A stretch of DNA of 13,482 bases, taken from JBDSYA01 sp039925865. Lineage in GTDB: Bacteria; Bacteroidota; Ignavibacteria; Tepidaquicellales; Tepidaquicellaceae. Within the stretch, counting starts at the first letter, position 1. Every line of letters starts with the position of its first letter. Positions 7,382 through 13,222 of the stretch are shown one piece after another. The position numbers and the translations under genes were made by a program. The DNA is taken from NCBI GenBank assembly GCA_039925865.1, contig JBDSYA010000203.1:1-13482 (forward strand), given 5' to 3'. The notes beneath the pieces are model-generated. The model did not search any database, was not told where the DNA came from, and worked only from the letters and a program-made list of their open reading frames with translations.

Positions 7382-8269
7382 CCGCCGGCCTGACATGTTT
7401 AAATCTTTTATGGAACCAAAGCCATTGTTCAGGATTTGCACGAATGATCCTTTCTAATCCGGACTGAATCCTTTGAGTAAGCACCTCTGTGTTATTGTCA
7501 TTTGATTCAATGAGATCGCCGTACTCAATAGATTCAAAATTAACTATATATTTATAATCAGAATTTCTGATACCGTAGCAAAGTATCAGACCTGTTCTTT
7601 TCTTTAAAGCAATCCGGGCAGGCCCTGAAAATGTTGCAACTCTCTGCCCAAAAAAATTCACATAAACTGAATAGTCAGGATTGGCAGACTGATCCAGTAA
7701 AAAGCACACAATTTCATTTTTGTTTATCATTTCATAAACCTTCCTTAAAGAATAACCAATCTGGATAATTTCATTACCGCTCATTGTCCTGTATTGATTT
7801 ATTATCCCATTCAGGCCTTTGCTGGCCTGCACTTTAGCAATAATTTTTAAGCTTTGATTAAAAACTTTTGGATATGCAAAGGCATTGAGCTCCCAATTAG
7901 AAATATGACCGCTTAAAAAAAAAGTACCCTTTGACAGTAAAAATGATCTATCAAGTATGTGATGATTATTAAACTTAACCAGTCGAGAAATACTTTCCTT
8001 ATTCTTATTGAGTACAGGCAAATAAAGAAATTCCATCATGTTAATTGCAAGATTGATATAGCAATTCTTTATAACATATTCTTTCCACTCATTATTTTTT
8101 TCGGGGAAACAGAGAGTTAAATTATTGTAAGCAACTTTCTTTCTTACAGGTAGGAGAAAAAAAAAACTAATCCTGTTAATTTTCCAAACCGTTGAACAAG
8201 TTTTAAAGGGAATAGCCTTACTATAATGCCGAGTGATTTGAATAGGAGTATGCTGAGATTGTCTGCCAA
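7374..8269 (-). CDS. LpxL/HtrB-type lipid A late acyltransferase, split by an apparent -1 frameshift
   Basis: LpxL-type enzymes add a secondary acyl chain to lipid A at the inner membrane. The longest ATG-started frame (8039-7374, 221 residues) lacks the family's N-terminus, but homology continues upstream without an ATG: FLLPVRKKVAYNNLTLCFPE matches the usual region before MMEFLYLP. Ahead of a ten-T run (coding strand, 8166-8157) the matching sequence jumps to another frame: TTG at 8269 gives ADNLSILLFKSLGIIVRLFP, then LKLVQRFGKLTGLVFFF, typical of the membrane-anchoring N-terminus. With ten T that frame ends at TAA (8146-8144) after 41 codons; with eleven T it reads into LLPVRKK and yields 298 residues, the normal size. 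The catalytic H-x4-E is present in GHISNWE (restored His122, Glu127). Further motifs are FLLDQSANPDYSVYVNFFG and NPEQWLWFHKRF. Sequence error, pseudogene, phase variation and recoding all remain open. Confidence 0.85.
8157..8166 (-). repeat. Ten-base homopolymer (T10 on coding strand) at the acyltransferase frame junction
   Basis: Ten consecutive A on the + strand (T on the coding strand) lie exactly where the two frames of the LpxL-type gene meet. It is the longest single-base run I found in the window; others reach nine (7915-7923 in the same gene, 3908-3916 in the family 2 glycosyltransferase). Runs of this length are prone to replication slippage, RNA polymerase slippage and sequencing error. 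Confidence 0.95.
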
Positions 8270-8414
8270 TTTAAAATGGGGTTAGAAACTAAGACGACTT
8301 TTTTTAAAACTACTTAAAAACTCAAAGTATATTTCACAAATTTGATGATCACTTTAAGTTTTTTAAAATCTATTTAAAATTATTTAAATCTATTTAAAAT
8401 TATTATTGTAATTA
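8270..8414. other. A/T-rich intergenic gap between miaB and the LpxL-type gene
   Basis: This 145-base gap interrupts an otherwise nearly contiguous - strand gene string, so a promoter for the acyltransferase-heptosyltransferase pair could lie here. I see no convincing -35/-10 pair. It holds a short tandem A/T repeat (8361-8403) and an imperfect inverted repeat: 8316-8328 (AAAAACTCAAAGT) against 8351-8363 (ACTTTAAGTTTTT), 12 of 13 complementary, with a 22-base loop. In the - direction the inverted repeat ends in a T-rich arm and might be a weak terminator after miaB, but its A/U-rich stem makes that uncertain. Confidence 0.5.
8361..8403. repeat. Imperfect tandem repeat of a 10-base A/T unit
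   Basis: Three adjacent copies read TATTTAAAAT (8371-8380), TATTTAAATC (8381-8390) and TATTTAAAAT (8391-8400). They are flanked by a degenerate copy TTTTAAAATC at 8361-8370 and the beginning of another at 8401. The 10-base spacing is close to one DNA helical turn, so the A/T tracts would be in phase and could bend the DNA. It lies upstream of the LpxL-type gene and just after the miaB stop. No function is proven. Confidence 0.7.
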
Positions 8415-9863
8415 TTAACACAGTTTTTCCTGCAATACAGGTTCACCAAACAATGTAGCAGAATTTACCTTATTAATTTTAACATTCAGAAAATCACCAA
8501 TATTAAAATTCTTTTTCTCAATGAAAAGTCCATCATTATCAACGTAGCTGATTTCTTTAGGAATTATAACCGATTTATTGCAATCAGTCCTACCCATAAA
8601 ATATTCATCAGACTTCCTGCTTAACGATTCAATTAAAACTTTCATTGTCTTATCAACAAGCTGCTGATTTATCTGAACTGAAATTTTTCTCTGCAGTGTG
8701 ATAATCTCATCAAGACGCCTTTTCTTTATTTCTTCATCAATATCATTTTTCATATTATAAGCTTTTGTATTCTCTCTTGGCGAGTATGCAAACGTATAAG
8801 CATTGTCATAGCGAACCTCTTCAATTACATTAAGTGTCATTTTATGATCATCCTCTGTTTCAGATGGGAAGCAGGAAATAATATCAGTAGAAAGACCAAT
8901 ATCGGGCATCATCTCCCGGGATTTTTTCATAACATTTAAATAATGTTCAACGGAATATAATCTGTTCATTAACTTTAGAACCCTGTCAGAGCCTGACTGT
9001 AACGGAAGATGTATGTAATTACAAATATTATCAAATTCGGCCATCGTTTCGAGAAGCTTCATTGAAAGATCATAAGGATGTGATGTTGTATATCTTAATC
9101 TGACTTCAGGCACTGCTATAGCAACAGAACGCAGCAGGTCGGAAAAATCTTTTTCCTGATACACATATGAATTTACATTTTGGCCGAGCAGCCAGATATC
9201 TTTCACACCTTCATCACATAATCTTTTTGATTCGTCAACTATGTTACTCAGACTCCTGCTGCGCTCTCTGCCTCTCGTGAACGGCACAACACAAAATGTA
9301 CAGAATTTATCACATCCGCGCATTATAGAGATCCATGCAGTCACTCCTTCTTTTCTGACCGGGGTTATATCATCGTAAGTTTCAATCCTTGAAAGCTTTA
9401 CCGCAATTCCTTTTTCACCTTTTTCAATTACGTTATCAATTAGTTCAGGCACTCTCCTGTATTCATCCGGACCGACTATTATATCAACAAGTTTCTTTTT
9501 ATTGATTAAATCTTTTCTTAATCTTTCCGCCATGCAGCCGAGTATTCCAACTACCAGCTGCGGATTATTTTTTTTGTACTTTTTAAGATCATCTAATCTT
9601 TTATAAATTTTATTTTCGGCATTTTCTCTTATACTGCAGGTATTAAGTAGTATCACATCAGATTCATTTACATCCGCTGTTTCATTATAGCCTGAATCAC
9701 TTAAGACACTTAAGACTATCTCAGTATCAGAATAATTCATCTGGCAGCCGTAAGTTTCTATATAAACTTTCTTCACATTCGTGATCTTATTTAAATCAAT
9801 TCTAAGATCCTGGGGAATCGGGTCAGCCTGTACATTATTAAGTATAAGATCGGTTATCTGCAT
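8415..9863 (-). CDS. miaB: tRNA-2-methylthio-N6-dimethylallyladenosine synthase MiaB
   Basis: MiaB is a radical-SAM methylthiotransferase that adds the 2-methylthio group to N6-isopentenyladenosine at position 37 of tRNAs reading U-starting codons. The 482 residues show the three-domain plan. The N-terminal UPF0004 domain carries cluster ligands Cys40 (ETYGCQMN), Cys76 (NTCSIREN) and Cys110 (GILGCMAE). The radical-SAM domain has CxxxCxxC at Cys184, 188 and 191 (RGCDKFCTFC), then FTRGRERSR and LGQNVNSY. A C-terminal TRAM domain covers roughly the last 65 residues. YGCQMN and GQNVNSY favour MiaB over the relatives MtaB and RimO. About 30 residues precede the first domain, slightly long but ordinary. 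The start lies one base after the lipoprotein stop. Confidence 0.95.
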   Translation of the reverse strand: MQITDLILNNVQADPIPQDLRIDLNKITNVKKVYIETYGCQMNYSDTEIVLSVLSDSGYNETADVNESDVILLNTCSIRENAENKIYKRLDDLKKYKKNNPQLVVGILGCMAERLRKDLINKKKLVDIIVGPDEYRRVPELIDNVIEKGEKGIAVKLSRIETYDDITPVRKEGVTAWISIMRGCDKFCTFCVVPFTRGRERSRSLSNIVDESKRLCDEGVKDIWLLGQNVNSYVYQEKDFSDLLRSVAIAVPEVRLRYTTSHPYDLSMKLLETMAEFDNICNYIHLPLQSGSDRVLKLMNRLYSVEHYLNVMKKSREMMPDIGLSTDIISCFPSETEDDHKMTLNVIEEVRYDNAYTFAYSPRENTKAYNMKNDIDEEIKKRRLDEIITLQRKISVQINQQLVDKTMKVLIESLSRKSDEYFMGRTDCNKSVIIPKEISYVDNDGLFIEKKNFNIGDFLNVKINKVNSATLFGEPVLQEKLC

Positions 9864-9864
9864 A

Positions 9865-10326
9865 TTATTGTAATGTATATATTTTCAAGTCTCGTATTTC
9901 AATATGAAATATCTGGCCTGTACAAACGGAAGATTTCAAAGTCAGCCTTAAAAATATTTCGCTGTTAACATTCGGTGATGCCGTTTCAATGGTCATCGTA
10001 CTGTTAATCTGATCACGATGAGGCAGATCAACTAGATTTACCTGCACTCCGTTATCGAGGTAATATATATTTATACTTGAAAGATCCGCATCTGAAGAAC
10101 CATCAAGATTGAATTTAATTCCTGTAACATTAGTGAAGTCAATACTTCCAAGCGAACTTGTCCTGATCTGAACTGCCGAACAATCTCCGCCAAAACTTTC
10201 AATTACACCATCCCGCTGATAGACTAATGTTTCAGTCTGTGAAACGGGATTATCTTTACTGCACCCGGTAATTACTATAGTACAAAGTAAAGAAATTAAA
10301 ATTCTAAGATTAATTTTTTTCAACAT
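9865..10326 (-). CDS. Small predicted lipoprotein of unknown function (153 aa)
   Basis: I do not recognise a family. Residues 1-21 form a lipoprotein signal peptide (MLKK basic start, hydrophobic core) with lipobox ITGC, placing the lipidated cysteine at residue 22. Asp follows at +3, not +2. The mature part (~131 residues) is rich in short hydrophobic/polar alternations typical of beta-strands (IDFTNVTGIKFNL, SSINIYYLDNGVQVNLV, SEIFLRLTLKS, FHIEIRDLKIYTL). It holds two further cysteines (GGDCSA and SSVCTG) that could form a disulfide. The overall look suggests a beta-sandwich or binding module on the cell surface or periplasm; this is inference only. Its first 17 bases overlap the end of dxs and it ends one base before miaB, so it is co-transcribed with both. 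Confidence 0.8.
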   Translation of the reverse strand: MLKKINLRILISLLCTIVITGCSKDNPVSQTETLVYQRDGVIESFGGDCSAVQIRTSSLGSIDFTNVTGIKFNLDGSSDADLSSINIYYLDNGVQVNLVDLPHRDQINSTMTIETASPNVNSEIFLRLTLKSSVCTGQIFHIEIRDLKIYTLQ

Positions 10327-12229
10327 AATTTTTTTCCTTTATAAAAAATTCTTTGACAACTTCCGAAATTCCCTGGGCATCCATTCTGAGATCTTTATAT
10401 AATTCTTCAGGCTTTCCGTGGTCTATGAACCTGTCAGGTACGCCATGAATCAGAATGTCATTTTTAAAATTGTGCTGAACCGCAAATTCACATACTGCGC
10501 TTCCAAATCCGCCTGTTATAGTATTATCTTCAATAGTAATAATTTTTTTGAATCTTGAAAATACATCAAATAATAATTCCCTGTCAAGAGGTTTAACGAA
10601 TCTGGCATTAATAATTTCAGCATCAATATTTTCATTCGCCAGTAATTTAGCTGCTTCGAGAGAGTAATGAACCATGTTACCAATTGCTATTATTGCAACA
10701 TCTTTACCATCTTTAACAATTTCACCTTTTCCTATTTCAACTTTTTCAAACTTACCTATCTCTACTCCGAGTGCATTGCCTCTCGGATATCTCATAGCAA
10801 TGGGTCCTCTTTTATATAATGTTGCCGTGTAAAGCATGTTCCTCAATTCATTTTCATCCTTTGGCGCCATTATCACCATGCCCGGTACTAGCCGGAGATA
10901 AGTGAGATCAAACACTCCGTGATGAGTAGGACCGTCTGCTCCGACCAGTCCTCCCCTGTCCATAATAAAGACAACAGGAAGTTTTTGAATTGCAACATCA
11001 TGGATTATTTGATCAAAAGCTCTTTGTAAGAATGTTGAATAAATAGCCAGGACAGGAGTAAAACCTTCAGTAGAAAGTCCTGCACAAAAAGTTACAGCAT
11101 GCTGTTCGGCAATTCCTACATCGTAATATCTTTCAGGAATTGCTTCCTGAATAAAATTTAACCCTGTACCGTCAGGCATTGCAGCATTGACAGCTATAAT
11201 TTTTTTGTCTTTTTTGGCAAGCTCAACCAGTGCAGTTCCGAAAATTTTTGTATATGTAGAGATGGTAGCTTTTTTATGTTCAATGCCTGTAAGTTTATCG
11301 AAAGGATTAAGTGCATGTATCTTCTGCGGATGATCGGTTGCATAAGACGGACCTTTTCCTTTTTCCGTAATAATATGAAGCAGGATAGGTCCTGACATTT
11401 TATAGATCTCTTCAAACATTTTTACAAGATTTACAACGTTGTGCCCGTTAACAGGCCCAAAGTAACGGAAGCCAAGCGCTTCAAACATCATGCCCGGAGT
11501 AACTACACCTTTCAGTCCTCCTTCGATCTTTGCCGCTGCTCTTCGAAGACGATCACTGTTCTTTTTATCGAGAACACTTGTCATATCCCAGACTTTGCTT
11601 CTTAATTTATTATAAGTATCGTTTGTCATAAGATCATTAAAATAATTTTGCAATGACCAGACATTTGGAGCTATAGACATTTTATTATCATTCAATACAA
11701 CTATAATATCTTTTTTCAGAAGACCGATATTATTCATAGCTTCATAAGCCATTCCGCCTGTCATTGATCCGTCACCTATTACAGCTACAACTTTATTTTT
11801 CTTATTTAGAAAATCCCTCGCAGCCGCAATTCCCAATGCTGCGGAAATAGATGTAGTCGCATGTCCGGCTCCGAAAACGTCAAATTCACTTTCGTCTCTT
11901 TTAAGGAAACCACTGATACCGTCTTTTTGTCTTATAGTTTTTAAAGCTTCTTTCCTGCCCGTCAGAATTTTATGAATGTATGCCTGATGTCCGACATCCC
12001 ATACGATCCTGTCGTCAGGCGTATTGAAAACATAATGAAGCGCCAGTGTAAGTTCGCAGACTCCAAGCGATGCCCCTAGATGTCCGCCTATTTTGGAAAT
12101 GGTATCAATTAAATATTCTCTGACCTCATCTGCCAAAGCCCTCAGATCCATGAGATTCAACTTTTTCAGGTCAATTGGATAATTTATATCTTTAAGAAAT
12201 TTCGTGTGCTCTATATTGTATTCGCTCAT
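10310..12229 (-). CDS. dxs: 1-deoxy-D-xylulose-5-phosphate synthase
   Basis: Dxs condenses pyruvate with glyceraldehyde-3-phosphate, using thiamine diphosphate, to start the MEP pathway to isoprenoids; the product also feeds thiamine and pyridoxal synthesis. The 639 residues match the normal length. Seen motifs: GGHLGASLGVCELTLALHYV (His50), WDVGHQAYIHK (His81), the diphosphate/Mg site GDGSMTGG (152-159) ending in NDN (180-182), YFGPVNGHN (256-264), DVGIAEQHAV with catalytic Glu375, and DRGGLVGADGPTHHG (424-438). All key residues are present. The ATG at 12229 follows an A/T-rich leader without a Shine-Dalgarno sequence. It is the first gene of the - strand string, so the promoter for dxs-lipoprotein-miaB should lie in the divergent region to its right. 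Linkage to miaB is reasonable because MiaB acts on an isoprenoid-modified base. Confidence 0.97.
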   Translation of the reverse strand: MSEYNIEHTKFLKDINYPIDLKKLNLMDLRALADEVREYLIDTISKIGGHLGASLGVCELTLALHYVFNTPDDRIVWDVGHQAYIHKILTGRKEALKTIRQKDGISGFLKRDESEFDVFGAGHATTSISAALGIAAARDFLNKKNKVVAVIGDGSMTGGMAYEAMNNIGLLKKDIIVVLNDNKMSIAPNVWSLQNYFNDLMTNDTYNKLRSKVWDMTSVLDKKNSDRLRRAAAKIEGGLKGVVTPGMMFEALGFRYFGPVNGHNVVNLVKMFEEIYKMSGPILLHIITEKGKGPSYATDHPQKIHALNPFDKLTGIEHKKATISTYTKIFGTALVELAKKDKKIIAVNAAMPDGTGLNFIQEAIPERYYDVGIAEQHAVTFCAGLSTEGFTPVLAIYSTFLQRAFDQIIHDVAIQKLPVVFIMDRGGLVGADGPTHHGVFDLTYLRLVPGMVIMAPKDENELRNMLYTATLYKRGPIAMRYPRGNALGVEIGKFEKVEIGKGEIVKDGKDVAIIAIGNMVHYSLEAAKLLANENIDAEIINARFVKPLDRELLFDVFSRFKKIITIEDNTITGGFGSAVCEFAVQHNFKNDILIHGVPDRFIDHGKPEELYKDLRMDAQGISEVVKEFFIKEKNYVEKN

Positions 12230-12585
12230 TTAAATTTTATATTGTTTAATAAATATACAATTTTTAAATGTCTTCTTCAGTGCTATAACATTCAATTATT
12301 CAGGAATTTGTTCATGCCCGACTTTGGCAATAAAATTTTTTTTGATCAAAAAAAATAAAAGCTTATAACATGCTTAATAAAAACTATGGGCGCATGTGGA
12401 ATTTGTTTTAAATAATACCACTGCTGAAAATTTTTATAATGTTAATTACCACCCGTGTTTGACAAATCTGTCTCATGATAAAACTACGTTGTAATATTGA
12501 ATCAGATTTTCTAAAGTGTTTCGAAAAAAATTCACTTTAATAACGGTATAGTTTTTGATAAAATCTAATATTAAAAAATATTATT
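12230..12585. other. Divergent intergenic region between dxs and the 210-aa gene
   Basis: This 356-base A/T-rich stretch must carry promoters for both flanking genes. I find no coding frame longer than ~14 codons, and no tRNA or riboswitch. Visible structure: a perfect palindrome at 12335-12356, a 6-base inverted repeat ACATGC (12368-12373) / GCATGT (12392-12397), and a TTGACA at 12459-12464 that would suit a -35 box reading towards the 210-residue gene but lacks a good -10 at the right spacing. No confident promoter can be assigned. Confidence 0.6.
12335..12356. repeat. Perfect A/T palindrome centred on GATC (T8-GATC-A8)
   Basis: Eight T, then GATC, then eight A form a perfect 20-base palindrome at 12336-12355; the flanking A (12335) and T (12356) extend it to 22 bases. 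It lies between divergent genes, 107 bases from the dxs start and 230 from the 210-residue gene's start. It could be an operator for a dimeric regulator, a cruciform site, or a remnant bidirectional terminator. As an RNA hairpin it would have no real loop beyond GAUC and only A-U pairs. Confidence 0.75.
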
Positions 12586-13218
12586 ATGAAAAATAAAGAT
12601 TTAATTATTCCGAAGCAGAAAAAAGGAAGTCAAAATGACTATTCAAAAACTAAAAATGTTGCCAATGGCTTTAAAGTTGAAAGCTTTTATAACAGTTCGG
12701 GCAAAAAGCTCATCGATATTAATAACTGGCACGAACTCTGTGATGCTGCATCAGCATACTTTACATTAACGGACATTAATGGAAAGGAAAAATCAGGCGA
12801 CCCTGAGATCAATGATCACATAAGAATTGGAATTCCGGGTCCCGGCTCCATCGAAGGAGATAGTTATGATTGGGTAAAGATCGAAGCGGTGAAATTTTCT
12901 CAATTCTCAGGTGATTATGATGCAAGCTATCTTATGATGAGGCCGGCAGAAAATCCATTTAATAAAAACGGCTGCACAGCTCATTTCCTTACCAGTGATT
13001 CCACTAACACTCTCATTGTCGAGCATGACAAAGATTCTGTGACGGCCAGTCATCATGGCAGGAATGAATCTGCAAATACTGGTGAAACAGATGAGTTGCT
13101 TGAAAAAGTCAGGCATTTAGTAGTTGCACTTGGAGCTAAAGCAGGATTTTCAAAAGTTCAGTGGAAAATACTTATAGATAACATTGTAGAAGATAAAGAT
13201 GAAACTCACAATCAATAA
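12586..13218 (+). CDS. Conserved-looking cytoplasmic protein of unknown function (210 aa)
   Basis: I cannot assign a named family. The protein has no signal peptide or membrane segment. The first ~35 residues are basic and low-complexity (IPKQKKGSQNDYSKTKN), probably disordered. A middle alpha/beta part follows, with HELCDAASAYFTLTD, HIRIGIPGPGS (~86-96), DWVKIEAVKFSQF (~105-117) and YLMMRPAENPFN (~124-135); then SDSTNTLIVEHDKDSVTASHHGRNE (~145-169). The C-terminal ~45 residues look like helices (TDELLEKVRHLVVALGAKAGFSKVQWKILIDNIV). I have the impression that similar proteins occur in Bacteroidota as uncharacterised single genes, but I cannot verify this. It is transcribed alone, away from dxs, and ends 4 bases before the convergent dockerin-like gene. 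The ATG follows TATTATT with no Shine-Dalgarno sequence. Confidence 0.82.
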   Translation: MKNKDLIIPKQKKGSQNDYSKTKNVANGFKVESFYNSSGKKLIDINNWHELCDAASAYFTLTDINGKEKSGDPEINDHIRIGIPGPGSIEGDSYDWVKIEAVKFSQFSGDYDASYLMMRPAENPFNKNGCTAHFLTSDSTNTLIVEHDKDSVTASHHGRNESANTGETDELLEKVRHLVVALGAKAGFSKVQWKILIDNIVEDKDETHNQ

Positions 13219-13222
13219 AATC

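Noticed and set aside
7382..7441. Longer 360-residue form of the family 9 glycosyltransferase
   Set aside because: The extra 20 residues do not resemble the family and lie wholly within the acyltransferase gene; the canonical N-terminus begins at the ATG at 7381.
8034..8039. ATG-ATG at 8039 as the true start of the LpxL-type acyltransferase
   Set aside because: Family-like sequence continues in frame for ~40 codons upstream and then in another frame to 8269; starting at 8039 would remove the N-terminal ~77 residues of a normal enzyme.
8316..8363. Rho-independent terminator after miaB
   Set aside because: The inverted repeat is 12 of 13 but almost all A-U with a 22-base loop; too weak to call as a terminator.
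8361..8403. CRISPR-like array from the short repeats
   Set aside because: Units are 10 bases, directly adjacent, with no spacers and no cas genes nearby.
12459..12464. TTGACA as a -35 promoter element for the 210-aa gene
   Set aside because: No -10-like hexamer lies 16-18 bases downstream; the nearest candidate (TAATAT at 12492) is 27 bases away.
12555..12584. TTGATA ... TATTAT as a promoter just before the 210-aa gene
   Set aside because: It would place the -10 directly against the ATG, leaving no room for a transcript start upstream of the codon.
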